NCBI RefSeq assembly: GCF_027595985.1
Contig: NC_073306.1
Location: 194,772,000-194,835,999, forward strand
Length of the DNA: 64,000 nucleotides
DNA from: Sorex araneus
Lineage: Eukaryota; Chordata; Mammalia; Eulipotyphla; Soricidae
Direction of reading: 5' to 3'
Part shown: positions 1 to 11,113 of the stretch, piece after piece
Layout of the letters: each line of letters begins with the position of its first letter
Position numbering within the stretch: the first letter of the stretch is position 1
Notes under the pieces: generated by a model
What the model was told of the DNA's origin: nothing
Seen by the model: only the letters and a program-made list of their open reading frames with translations
Databases searched by the model: none
Made by a program: the position numbers and the translations under genes

Positions 1-60
1 AAGCATGCAAGTTCATAAGTTTGTAACTGTAACTCAAGGTGATTCACTAATAAAAATTAG
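1..60 (+). mobile_element. L1 3' end fragment
   Basis: The text 'catgcaagttcataagtttgtaactg...gattcactaataaaaatt' matches the 3' ends of other L1 copies in this window, for example 51800-51860. Only the last 60 bp are inside the window. Confidence 0.7.
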
Positions 61-1560
61 AAATTTCAAAGGATATTGTTGAAAAATTGTAAAGCATTGG
101 TTAATATGATTACTACTACTATAAAAGATTATTGATATTCTGTAATTTTTTCTTTTACAATTGAAGTGAAAAAAGTCAATTAATAATTTTATAGTAGTAA
201 TTTGTCACTGTGTAATGTAAATATTTTTCACTACTATAAGCTAATAATAAACCCTTACATTATTTGATCTTATTGTAATCATTAAAATTAATATTTACCT
301 GTGGGGAAATAAAGGTGATCTGCCAAATAGCAATCCACGTTAGCCTACAATGACAAATCATTACAAGTAAATATCAGAGCAGTTTATTATGAAATAGCTC
401 ATTTGGCTTAGGGTTTATGGTCAGGTATCAATAATAACTGATTTGCTTAGAAAAATGTTATGTTATTTAAGAAAACACCTGAAGTGAAGTAAAGGAAAGA
501 ATTTTGCTCAATGTATTATCTATAAAATATAATAAATAATTCTTCACTTGTTCTAATGCACAGATAATTAGCCCTGATGACTCTGAAAAATGAAAAGGAC
601 AAATGTCATCATTCAAAGCTCATAGCACATTTTTTGAGCTTCAGGAAGCAGGAGGATTATCCCAAAAGCAAATGTTAATTAATAGCAATAATATTTTTGT
701 TCACAGAGATGTGAACAAATTAGAGAAATATAAGTATGGAAAAAAATATAAGGCAAGAATCACTGAAACTCTGAGCTTCCAGACATCAGGAGCTGAAGCA
801 AGCTTAGCATTGTTAGAACAGCAGAAAGAGGATCCCTTATTACGGTATCGGTTTTAAACTTTAAAGATTTTTAACCAATTTTCCTTAGCCTTCTATTACA
901 TCTGGTTTCTAATTAGCATAATTTCTATATCAAACCATTTTCTACAGAACTCTATTAATGCATTTCAAAGAAAATATGATAAATAGAAAAATGAAAGCCT
1001 AAACCAATTCATAACCTATTAATCTCTAATTTTTCACAAATAAAATGTTAATAACTTAAAGAAAAATGCAGTACTTGAAAAATTGATCTTCAGGTATCCC
1101 AAATTGCTTAAAAATATCTTTTTTTAGATAAACTCTAGATGACTTTGATACCTACAAAACGGAAAGCTCTTTTGAATAGTAAGCCAGATGATATCTTAAA
1201 TTATCCTCAGCTATTGGGATATTTTTTATATCGCAGTAATGTATTTCCAATTTCAGCTTGGAAATCAAAATGTAGAATTGAATATTTTTAATAACATGAG
1301 GCCAGTAAATTGTGTTATTTATGCTTTTTTGCATTGGTATTGCAATGCATTTTCTTAAGCAATGCATATACCTCTTGAACTCAATTTATAAATACATAAA
1401 TTTCCTAACGCAATTTTTTATGAGATTGAAAAATAAGCCATAGGCAAACCAAAACATGGTTAAACATGTTCCCTTGAATAACTATTTATATCAACAAAAC
1501 TAGTATTTTTTCTCTTCTTCTGCCACTAATGAAACAACTCTTTGTTGCCTACTTCTCAAA
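61..1560. other. Upstream flank of gene 1, no gene recognised
   Basis: AT-rich single-copy-looking DNA. The untranslated first exon and promoter of gene 1 could be here or left of the window. Unlike genes 2-4, I could not find a TATA plus palindrome arrangement. An 84-codon ORF at 603-857 has no feature supporting it. Confidence 0.5.
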
Positions 1561-1569
1561 GGTCCCAGG

Positions 1570-4500
1570 ATGAAGTCGCTAATTTTGATTGCAGTCATCT
1601 TTACTGCCACAGCTTGCTTCTCGGTAAATACTGAAATGTTATCCACACGTAGCTTACCATTTAGTTCCTAACCACAGGACACAGATTCCAGGCATCGTTC
1701 TATGGAAACTTAGCATTATTCTATGTTGACTTACCTTTAATGTATGTTTGCCTTAAACAGCAACTTATGTGTGCTGTGATCATTCTCTTACCTTACATTG
1801 CAATCTGCATGATTTTTCCTTTCCTACACATGTGGAGTTTCTAGAATTCTTGTGATATATTATAAGGATTCTTGTGATATATATATAATATATATTATAT
1901 ATTATAAGGCTCCTGCAAATCACAATCATGATTTACATTGTGAGTTCTGATTCTACTTCTGCAGCAATATTTATAGTTGTCATTTAGTCATTGGATGGTT
2001 CCCCCCAAAAGAAAACTGTATGAAGAAGAAAACTGACTAAAATATATCTTAATTTAAACATGGGTAATTATATAGACTAAATTCAGACACTCTAAACATG
2101 TCACTTCCAGCAAGAGCAGGAACTTGATATTTGCACTAACATTTTTCAGAACACATATGTATGTCAAAATTATATATACCTAAATCATATATGTACAGGA
2201 TGAAGATATTGTCTAAGTTTAGCATTGAAAAAATAAGCCAGTTTCAGTTTGGAAAATAAAATTTCATAAGTTCCTGAAATGCACGTGCTATAACTTTTTT
2301 GGGTAATCAAATGTAAGAAGATATTATCTCAACCTGTTTTAAATGGTAATATACAGCTTGAGTCTACTATTTTTCTCTTCAATGAAAGCCTATCTTTTCT
2401 TTACACCAGTTTGATAAAAAAAAAAAAAAAGGAGTGCAAGGAACCTGTCTGTTCCATACCAGGTCTCATAATTGGCATCTGATTTAATGGTAACCCTTTA
2501 TAAGGATGAAGGGAACCAAGTCAGCATTCCCAGGGCCAGAGCAATGGGGGATAGAGGGGAGGCACTTGCCTTGCATTCAGTGAACGCGGTTGATTCTGGG
2601 CACTCAACAGGCTTCCTAAGCCCTGCCGAAGTGATCGCTGAGTACAGAGGCAGGGGAAAGCCCTGAACAACACTGGGTGTGGAAAAAAATAAACATTACC
2701 TAGAAACTGAAGATGAATTAGCAGTGATGAAAATATTGAGAAACAGGAAGTTTCCTGCTTTCCAATCTCCAAAATCAACTGATCATTCTTGAACCAGAAC
2801 TGTGTTACAAGGTCCCTCGTGGATAATGATGAAACCAAGCTTCTAAACTTGTGCATAACTTCACTCACCTGAAACTATATCTTTCCTTCATATATAATTT
2901 TAATAGGGATGATTGAGATGCAAATATATTCTCCTCTAAATATTGAATAAACGTTTGTATTTCCCATCTCCTTCTAGTGGGCTGATGCACAACAGCAGAG
3001 AAGAAACAGACATAACGGATATAATGGACAAAACGGACATAATGGACAAAACGGACATAATGGACAAAACGGATATAATGGACAAAACGGACATAATGGA
3101 CAAAACGGACATAATGGACATAACAGACAAAATGGACAAAGACAAGTAAGTGTCATTTGTGCTTCTATCTATGTTCTCACACTTTAATTCACTGTGCCGA
3201 GGGAGTTGACAACAGACAAAGACATTTGAGTAAACTGACCCATGAAAATGTTAAGATGAAGTCAGAGTCACTGCATTAACTGTGTTCTAATGGGATTAGT
3301 GAAGAGATAAATCTCACCTCCAGTTACCATGTCTCTTATCATGCCGGTCTCCTCATGAGCAATAGAAGGAGGAAATTCAGAAAGTGAAAATTAAGGCTTT
3401 CCAGATTTTAGTATTAAAATGAATAATTATTTGCTTGCTCAATGTACGTGTCCTTTAATTTCACATACTGATGATTATTCAATAGGAAACATTTCTTAGG
3501 ATTCTCCACAAAGAGTAGCTACTTTCTAGTCTCAAAGCCATATATGTTTTATAGAATAAATAAGAATATTCAGTATCATCTGAAAGACTGTTTTAACATT
3601 AAAAATCCAATTTTCCTCTCTGTAATTTCTTGTTTTCATCACCTGCACTCAATGTTAAAATGAAAGAATGAGATACAGTTACTATAATCTTGCTACAATT
3701 ATACTTGACAATTGCACTTGCTTTCTTCCTCATGACCACTGAATTCACTGAGGATTTTTAAGTGAATACCCAAAATGACATATGGTACCTGCAACCTGTA
3801 GTCATTTTAAGTGCAGAGCAAGGAATGAGACCTGAGCACTGGCACTGAGTGAAACCCAAAATCAACAGCATATGGTCCCTCAAAAAAAGAAAAAAGACAA
3901 TGCATTCAGACTAAAGACTTATGCTTGACCTATCAGTAAAGAGTTTCTCATGTAGAATGTTAAGGATTCCCTGGGAAGACAAGATGGGAAACCCTAGACT
4001 TCCTGGAACCCTGGAGGAAATACATTCTCAAAGTCAATGTAATAGAGACAACTAGTCGAAGAGTGACTGTAACCCGTCAGAAATGAGGCATTCCCAGGGT
4101 AGCTGGACTGGCTGCTCCATGGCACTTACAGCTTTTTATGTCTGTGAGTCTGTACAAATGGACTAATCCCTCAGCATTATGGAACGTTCCTAGGTCCACA
4201 CTGTATTTGAGGGTCTAGAAAAGAGAACAAGATAAAGCTACTAGGACCTCAGTTAATTCACTTTATTCATGACGGTAAATCAAGGAGACACTTTTTCTAG
4301 ATAAAAAGTTGAATTGTATGCCTCAAGAATGTGGAGTCTAGAAATCTTGGAATGTGTTTTCAGGCTTGTGCAATGTTGTGCATTTAAATTGTGAGTTCTG
4401 ACACTACATTTGCAGCAACATTTGTAGTTGTTATTTAGTGGTTAGATGGTTCCCCAGAAAAGAAACCTGCATGAATAAAATTGATGAAAAGTTTTCTTAG

Positions 4501-7500
4501 TTAAAACCTATGTAATTAATAAGGTAAATTCAGGAATTCTAAACGCTAGATTATAATTCTAAAATTTAGCAAGAGCATACCCTTAACAGTTGCACTAACA
4601 TTTCTCAGAATATATGCCAAAATTATATAGATACCTAGATTTTATATGCAAATGACAAAGGAAATATTGTCTAAAATTAGCATTGTAAAAAAAGCCAGTC
4701 ACATATATAAAAATCTATATTTATAAAATATAGAGTTGATCCTTGGACAAGAAAGGAGTGTTGAAAGTAGGTAAGGAGATATACATGATAACCTTTCAGT
4801 ATCTGTATTCAAGCCATAATGCCTGAAAGTAAAAAAGAGGAAAGAGAGAGAGACAGAGAGAGAAAGTGAAAGAGAGAGAAAAACAAGTGCCTGCCACAGA
4901 GGCAGACATGGATTAGGGCAGGAGACAACCTGGAGACATTGGTGGTAGATTATATACACTGGTGAAGAGATGGGTGATGGAACATGACATAATTGAAACC
5001 CGATTATGCTCAACCTTGTAACTGTATCTCACTGTAATTCCATTTAAAATAGATATATAGAGATGTAGATATAGATGTTTCATCACTCCCTGAAACAATA
5101 AATTCTGTAACTTTTCTTGATGTTCAAATGTAAGAGTGTATTTTCCAAATTGTTTGAAACGATAAGATACTGCTTTGAGTCTCTATTTTTTCCCCCTACA
5201 AAAAGCCTGGCTTTACCTTATGGCACATTCATAAAGATGTCTGTTCCATAGCAGGACTCAGAATTGGCATCTGAATTAATGGTAACAATAGGATAAAAGA
5301 AGCCAAGTCAGCATTCCCAGGGCCAGAGCAATGGAGGCACTTGCCTTGCATGTAGTGAGCCCGGTTGATTCCAGGCATCCCATAGGGTTTCCAAGCCCTG
5401 CCAGAGTGATCGCTGAGTACAGAGGCAGGAAGAAGCCCTGAGCAACATTGGGTGCTGAAAAAATCAACACTACCTAAAAACTGGAGATGAATTATCAGTG
5501 ATTAAAATATTGAGAAATAGGAAGGTTTCTGCTTTCCGATTACAAAAATCAACTGAGCATTTTTGAAATAAGACTGTGTTATAAGGTCCCTCATGGATAA
5601 TGATGAGACCAAGTTTCTAATATTGTGCAGCACTTCACTCACCTGAAATTATATCTTATATCTCCATATTATATCTCCATATATAATTGTGATAGTGATG
5701 GTTGAGCTGCAAAGATGTCCTAGTCTAATTATTGAATGCACATTTGATTTCCCTATCTCATTTTAGGGGGCCGAAAGACATGGGAGGCAAAATAATAGAC
5801 ACAATGGTTATAATGGACAAAGACAAGTAAGTTTCATTTGTGCTTCCATCTATGTTCTCACACTTTAATTCACTGTGTCTAGGAGTTGATAACAGACAAA
5901 GACATTTGTGTAAACCGACCCATGAAAACGTTAAGAGATGGAGTCAGAGTCACTGCATTAACTGTGTTCCAGTGGGATTAGTGAAGAGAAAACTCTGTCC
6001 TCTGGTCCCCATGTCCTTATAAGGCTGGTCTCTAAAAGCAATAAGTCATTGTCTCAATTGCACAGTGATGTTCAAAGGCTGGTGTCTTAGTTTACTGCCC
6101 AAGTACTTCTGATATTTAAAAAATAATTATAATTACAACAAAAAAATGAACATTTGAACCTATTTTGAAAGCTTAGGATGATATTGGTAAATATATTCCT
6201 CCATCTTAGAGTCAGCATCTCACTGTATCTAGGCAGTTATTCATATCTAAAAGTTCAGGGAGTCCTAGGGGCCTGAAGTGATAGTACAATTGTTTTGCAG
6301 CAGCCCACCTGAGTTGATTCCACAAAACATTTATGGTACCTTGAGTCTGCCAGGACTTATGCTGAGCACAGAACTAGGATAAAGTCCAGAGCACTGGCAT
6401 GGAGTGAAGCCCAAAACAACTACCTCAATCACCCCCCTCCAAAAAATAATGAAATAATTTATCACATTGAGAATTTATGCTTGACCTATCATAAAACAGA
6501 GCAGGGAACATTTTCCCATTTAGAGTTCTAAGGATTCCCTGGGAAGACAAGATGGAAAGCTGTAGTCTTACTAGGAATCCTGAGGGAATCACATACTCCA
6601 TATCCATGTAAATAGCCACAGTTAGTCAAAAAGTGACCATAACCTGTCAGAAATGAGGCATTCTCAGGGAAACTGGGCTGGCTGCTTTATGGCCCTTACA
6701 GCTTTTCATGTCTATGAGTCTATGCAAATGGATTAATCCCTTGACATCATGGAATGTTTTTGGAACTCACTATATTTAAGAGTCTTGAAAAGAGAACAAT
6801 ATATTCTTCTATATTCTCTGTTAAGTCCTTTTATATATGGGGCTGGAGCGATAGCACAGCAGGTAGGGCGTTTGCCTTGCACACGGCCAACCCAGGTTCG
6901 ATTCCCAGCATCCCATATGGTCCCCTGATTACCGCCAGGAGTTATTCCTGAGTGCAGAGCCAGGAGTAACCCCTGAGCATCGCTGGGTGTGACCAAAAAA
7001 GAAAAAAAAAAGAAAAAAGTCCCTTTATTCATGAGTCAACCAATGAGAATCTCTAGATGAAAACTTGAATAGCCTGTCTCAAAAGGTGAAGCATCCTAAC
7101 TTAGGATTCTATTCTAGACACACAGTTCCACAGTGAAAAAACAGAAATTTGACAAATCCATTGGATAAGCTAAATACTTATGCAGTCATATATGAACCAC
7201 TCTGATAATCCCGTACCCACAAAGCATGCTTTCTTTCCCTATGAGGATGTTTCTGTAGTTTTTTGACCAACAACACACTACCCGTTGTGGATTACACTGT
7301 GTGAAATCTGATACTTTTAGCTTACAAATTACAAATCTAAATCTTTTTTTAGAGCAGACTTTCAGAAGAGTTTACAGCTAATAAACGAGACAGTGTTCAA
7401 ACTAATCTATTGCTTGGCAACCCCATTGAATTACTTATGGAATGCAGTGAGACACTTTACACTTATTTCATGACAATATATTTTTAAGGCTTGAATTTGT

Positions 7501-8194
7501 GAAGTTGATATATCTCATCTGTCTAAAGATAACTGCTTTGTATTCTTTCTCTAAGTCTGGAAGAAGTTCCTCCGAAGAGAATGGAATGAATTCTCGTTCA
7601 AATTATAATGGAGGACGCGGACAAGATTATAGAGGTCCAAATGGTCGCCACAATCAGAATGGTCCCAACCGTGTAATAGCTTTGGCTATCCTGGATCGCT
7701 TCCTGCATAATCCTACTGCGCAAAAACAATCTGCAGCAGCTAGTGACAATGCTGCTGCTACAGCTGCTGCCACAACTACCACAACCACAGCCTCAACAAC
7801 TACAACCACCACTGCCACTACTACCACCACCACAGCCTCAACAACTACCACCGCTGCCCCTACTACCACAACCACAGAGCCAACAACTGCAACCACTGCT
7901 GCTCCTACTACCACAACCACAGAGCCAACAACTGCAACCACTGCTGCTCCTACTACCACAACCACAGAGCCAACAACTGCAACCACTGCTGCCCCTACTA
8001 CCACAACCACAGAGCCAACAACTGCAACCACTGCTGCCCCTACTACCACAACCACAGAGCCAACAACTGCAACCACTGCTGCCCCTACTACCACAACCAC
8101 AGAGCCAACAACTACAGAGCCAACAACTATAACCACCGCTGCCCCTACTACCACATCCACAACCACTGCCGCTGCTCAGGCAAAGACTGCTTAA
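1570..8194 (+). CDS. Gene 1: secreted mucin-like protein with Asn-Gly-X repeats (SCPP/SMR-MUC7-like), four coding exons
   Basis: The proposed coding exons are 1570-1623, 2978-3145, 5767-5826 and 7556-8194. All junctions are phase 0 with GT-AG borders, giving a predicted precursor of about 306 residues. Exon 1 encodes the signal peptide MKSLILIAVIFTATACFS, very like those of SMR3 and MUC7. Exon 2 (56 codons) starts WADAQQQRRNRH and is then mostly Asn-Gly-X triplets (X = Gln, His or Tyr; 13 NG pairs). Exon 3 (20 codons) is a related short version. The last exon has an N/G/R-rich start, a hydrophobic stretch IALAILDRFLHN, and then a Thr-rich domain with the unit AAPTTTTTEPTTATT repeated, the usual composition of O-glycosylated mucins. 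The acceptor before the start codon is cttctcaaag or the nearby cccag. I do not recognise an orthologue. The location and signal exon suggest a salivary or lacrimal secreted product; this is inference. The noncoding first exon was not found. Confidence 0.78.
2530..2690 (+). mobile_element. Old shrew-type tRNA SINE (copy A)
   Basis: Diverged SINE beginning 'cagggccagagcaatgg', with 'cttgccttgca', 'tgattctggg' and a terminal 'aacactgggtgtgg' followed by A's. It is also present in duplication copy B at 5319-5462. Confidence 0.8.
2990..3139 (+). repeat. 9-bp coding tandem repeat encoding Asn-Gly-X
   Basis: Within gene 1 exon 2 the 9-bp unit AAYGGACAW/AAYGGAYAT is repeated about a dozen times in frame, mostly alternating NGQ with NGH or NGY. 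The 9-bp period keeps the reading frame whatever the copy number. Asn-Gly pairs are known to deamidate easily. Confidence 0.9.
3778..3862 (+). mobile_element. SINE 3' fragment
   Basis: The 'tatggtacctgcaacctg...gtgcagagcaaggaatgagacctgagcactgg' segment resembles the downstream half of the SINE. The corresponding place in copy B (6267-6423) has a fuller SINE. Confidence 0.5.
4730..5050 (+). mobile_element. L1 3' UTR fragment in copy B intron
   Basis: The order of landmarks matches other L1 3' ends here: 'tatctgtattcaagccataatgcctgaaa', a GA-rich tract, 'ctgccacagaggcag', 'attggtggtaga...cactggtgaagagatggg', and 'cttgtaactgtatctcac'. It is absent from duplication copy A. Confidence 0.75.
5319..5462 (+). 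mobile_element. Old shrew-type tRNA SINE (copy B)
   Basis: Duplicate of the SINE at 2530-2690, with 'cagggccagagcaatgg' and 'gagcaacattgggtgc'. Confidence 0.8.
6267..6423 (+). mobile_element. Diverged SINE
   Basis: 'Ggggcctgaagtgatagtacaatt...gagttgattcc...tatggtacc...gccaggactta' keeps the SINE order of elements with many substitutions. Confidence 0.65.
6839..7016 (+). mobile_element. Young shrew SINE
   Basis: Near-consensus copy: GGGGCTGGAGCGATAGCACAG head, 'ggttcgattcccagcatccc' B-box region, 'catcgctgggtgtgacc' end and an A-rich tail. It is present only in copy B of the gene 1 duplication. Confidence 0.93.
7855..8160 (+). repeat. 45-bp coding repeat, Thr/Pro-rich mucin-type domain
   Basis: The unit AAPTTTTTEPTTATT occurs five times almost identically, followed by a longer variant containing TEPTTTEPTTITT and a terminal partial copy. 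It is preceded by Ala/Thr runs (7740-7854). Differences between units are mainly synonymous (GCT/GCC), which indicates recent homogenisation or expansion. Confidence 0.93.
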
Positions 8195-8275
8195 ATTCGA
8201 CCGAGATTGCAAATATATCAACGGCCAAGATCAAGGTAAACAATATTTGCCAAGATATGTTCCACTAAGTGTGTG

Positions 8276-8310
8276 AATAAAATTCGGGATTTTTGTTTTG
8301 TTCTGCTCTG
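8276..8310 (+). terminator. Gene 1 polyadenylation signal
   Basis: AATAAA at 8276-8281 lies about 80 bp after the stop codon and is followed within 10-30 bp by a T/GT-rich stretch (tttttgttttgttctgctctgg would cover it), as expected for a cleavage and polyadenylation site. Confidence 0.75.
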
Positions 8311-8950
8311 GTTGCCACATCAAAAGTAAGCTCAATGGTACAAATCAAAAGAACTACAAGAATAGTTCAAAGCAGAGAAGAAGCTTTTTTTCCTCTTAGT
8401 TCAAGAACCAAATTTAGATTAGTGTTAGAACCTCAAAAGCCGATAAGAACTTAATACAAAACTTTGGAAATCATGTTGTGTAAAGAGTTCAAGATGTTCC
8501 AAAGCCAAAAATTGAAAATAATCACTTAAACTTAGGATAAAACTCACCTGAAGGGGATAGTTTGTACATATAAAGGTCAAGCTAGTTGACTCTAGCAAAA
8601 CCTACAAGTCAAATCTACATATTTGACTTCTGTTTGTAAGGCTAAAATGTGTTTATTTTTGTGAGTTTTTCTCACTTTTAATTAAAAACCTTATCAACGC
8701 AAGTTAGCTAGTACCTCTAAGGTCATTAACTCCCAGGGCCTATGGATGGCCCTAACAGAACAGGAATGTTACCCTTTTGGGGGCCACACCTACTGAATGT
8801 CCTACGAGGCAGGAGAGTATGGCATAGTTTAGCAATGCTAAGATTAGCCTTGCAACAGAAATCACAACCACAGAAAATCCACCTCGCTATGAGCATTGCC
8901 TGAAATATACAATTCCTAATACCACAAAACACCTTAACATAGAAAGTTAA
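8311..8950. other. Downstream flank of gene 1, nothing recognised
   Basis: AT-rich intergenic DNA with no convincing exon or repeat boundary. Confidence 0.5.
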
Positions 8951-8953
8951 GAA

Positions 8954-9105
8954 ATGCTAGAGTAAAGAGGGCGCTTGCCTAGCATGCAGACAACGTGTGC
9001 TTGATTTTTCCCCTCCACACTTGGTTCCCAGAGTCCTGGAAGGAGTGAGCCCTGAGCTCAGAGCAAGAAGTGATCTCTGAGCATTGGGTGGTGCTCAAAA
9101 ACCAA
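8954..9105 (+). mobile_element. Diverged SINE
   Basis: 'Gctagagtaaagagggcgcttgcc...' and 'gagccctgagc...gtgatctctgagcattgggtggtg' mark an old member of the SINE family. Confidence 0.6.
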
Positions 9106-9914
9106 ACACAATGTAAAGCGAAATACTATAATACCATATATTGTCTCTGTTTCTGAATGGTACTTCTGCTTGTTATGAATACAAGCTAGAATCATTGCAA
9201 TTCTAAATTACATGGAATAGTACCAGTGCTGTTATTGCGCTAAATACTCCTCGTTTGGAATCTCCCATTTAGTACCCTTCAGGCAGAGCTCATTGACTCT
9301 GCTTGAAAGGCAAGGAAATTAGGACCATGACTATATTAAGTGACACTACAAAGATCACTAAGTACAAATAGCCTTCACACTCACATTCATTGAATCCACA
9401 TATTCCTGATTCTAATGTTCTAACCAACACTAAACTACAAAACTTTTGGAGAAGGAAGGTTATAAAACATTTGGAAAAGGAAAGTTAATTAACAGATGCT
9501 AATTAATGGGTTTTCTTGTCTTGTTTTCCCTTTACAGATTTTGAAAAGCTGGCTGCTGGTATATTTGTGATCATCGTCTCTCACCAGACTACTTTTACCA
9601 AAAGATAGACAAAAATGTAGGGGTATAGATTCTTAGTGCTTCTTCTTTAGGATGGCCATCCTGTAGAAACTTATAAATACACACTATCTTGCAAATGATC
9701 ACAAGGGCGATAGTCTCATTTCTCACTGTGTACTAACAGCACCTTCACAGCACCCTAATTCTTACATACACTCTGTAACATGGACACTGTGTTTTATGAA
9801 AGAAATTTAAAATGCTTTTCAGACTTCCTCCCCAAAAATACATTTGAAGTCACACATATACCATCAAGAAGCAAATGTAAGACTTATCAGTTACATTCGG
9901 GAAAGAGAGAGACA

Positions 9915-10078
9915 GTTGGGGGGGGGGGCAGTTCCCAGCTCACTGCGCTCAGGGATTACTCCTGACTCACTCAGGGAACACTCCTGGCGTGGTTTCCTCA
10001 TGAAGTGACAAAGATTGAACCCGGCTCAGCCACATGCATGGAAAGCAGCTTGCCTGCTTTACAACCTCTCTGGCCCCT
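9915..10078 (-). mobile_element. Diverged SINE, reverse orientation
   Basis: Read on the minus strand it starts GGGGCCAGAGAGGTTGTAAA and carries a B-box-like 'gggttcaatc'. A G9 run interrupts the distal end. Confidence 0.65.
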
Positions 10079-10741
10079 TGAGAGTTAACTGGTTTTTAGA
10101 TAAATTATAGTGAAGTTAGTCATTACCAGCATACTACCTATAAATAATTTACACAAGATGAAAGAGACATATATGTCTTTGCAAAATTACAGCCATAGTT
10201 AACAATACAATGAATCACCAAAAATGCAAATGTCCTCCCAAACCTACTAGGTCATACACTCCGAAAGCATAGTAAAGAATATATTAATACTGATGTAGGT
10301 TAAAAGACCTGCAATACTATTTATCAACAGATGATTATCTTCAGGTATTTTCACAGGAAACTTTGTAAAATCCCATAAATCACTTTAACTATCTATTAGT
10401 AGTAGAACAGTGAATTTGTGCACTTAATTTAGAAAAACTTGCAACATCTAAATTTTGAACAGAACTAAAGAATAAAAAATATCTATAATCAAATATTTAG
10501 TGCTCAGTATTTCAAATGATAAAATTTCAAGGAGTTCGTGGCAAACATTAAAGTCAAGTTCAGCAATAAGGAGATAGGTATTCCCCTGGGAATCATGAAT
10601 ATGTCTAAACAGATTACTAAAGAAGTCAGATATAGGAGTCACAAAAGTTTGGTTATCAAATGATTGTGAAAGACTTCGATAGCTAAGGAGACAAAACCTT
10701 GTCCTGAGGAAAAGGAAGCAAAGGTCTAGCAAGCAGAAGCC

Positions 10742-10896
10742 TGGGAGCTGAGCAATAGTCCAGAGAGTAGGTTTTGCCTTGCATGTGGCTGAGCCAGGCT
10801 CGATCTTAAGTACATATATGATCCTCCAGACCCCACAGGAATGATACCTCAGCACAGAGCCAGGAGGTAGCCCAGAGCACCACAAGGAATGGCTCA
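10742..10896 (+). mobile_element. Diverged SINE with microsatellite tail
   Basis: 'Tgggagctgagcaatagtccag...ttgccttgcatgtggctgagccaggctcgatc' matches the SINE head. The copy runs directly into the GGAA array at 10903. Confidence 0.7.
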
Positions 10897-10902
10897 AAAT
10901 TG

Positions 10903-11113
10903 GAGGGAGGGAGGGAGGAGGAAGGAAGGAAGGAAGGAAGGAAGGAAGGAAGGAAGGAAGGAAGGAAGGAAGGAAGGAAGGAAGGAAGGAAGGAAGGAAG
11001 GAAGGAAGGAAGGAAGGAAGGAAGGAAGGAAGGAAGGAAGGAAGGAAGGAAGGAAGGAAGGAAGGAAGGAAGGAAGGAAGGAAGGAAGGAAGGAAGGAAG
11101 GAAGGAAGGAAGG
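10903..11113 (+). repeat. (GGAA)n microsatellite
   Basis: About 200 bp of almost pure GGAA/GAAG tetranucleotide directly behind a SINE tail, the usual birthplace of such arrays. The long ORFs across it are repeat artefacts. Confidence 0.97.

Larger units (their letters stand above)
1920..4345 (+). repeat. Tandem duplication copy A around gene 1 exon 2
   Basis: This block aligns by eye with 4375-7095. Shared landmarks in the same order are a 'ttgtgagttctga' stretch, an old SINE at 2530-2690, the NG-rich exon at 2978-3145, its downstream intron, and a block beginning 'aggattccctgggaagacaagatgg' near 3963. The old SINE is present in both copies, so it predates the duplication. Many point differences show that this is an older event than the OPRPN-like duplication later in the window. 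Confidence 0.75.
4375..7095 (+). repeat. Tandem duplication copy B around gene 1 exon 3
   Basis: This is the partner of 1920-4345. It holds the shorter exon 5767-5826, with the same acceptor and donor context and the same phase as the exon in copy A. Copy B also carries insertions that copy A lacks: an L1 3' end near 4730-5050, and a young SINE at 6839-7016. Confidence 0.72.

Noticed and set aside
603..857. 84-codon ORF upstream of gene 1
   Set aside because: No recognised domain, no splice or promoter signals, and AT-rich composition; such a length can occur by chance in 64 kb.
6754..6951. ORFs inside SINE copies (for example ending in 'AGRAFALHTANPGSIPSIPYGP')
   Set aside because: The same peptide appears wherever the SINE occurs on either strand; it is non-coding repeat sequence.
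9538..9610. Exon-like segment after a good acceptor (tttccctttacag), possibly a 3' UTR exon of gene 1 spliced from a gtaaac donor at 8236
   Set aside because: A complete AATAAA plus GT-rich polyadenylation site at 8276-8310 ends gene 1 earlier, and the segment has no paralogous support.
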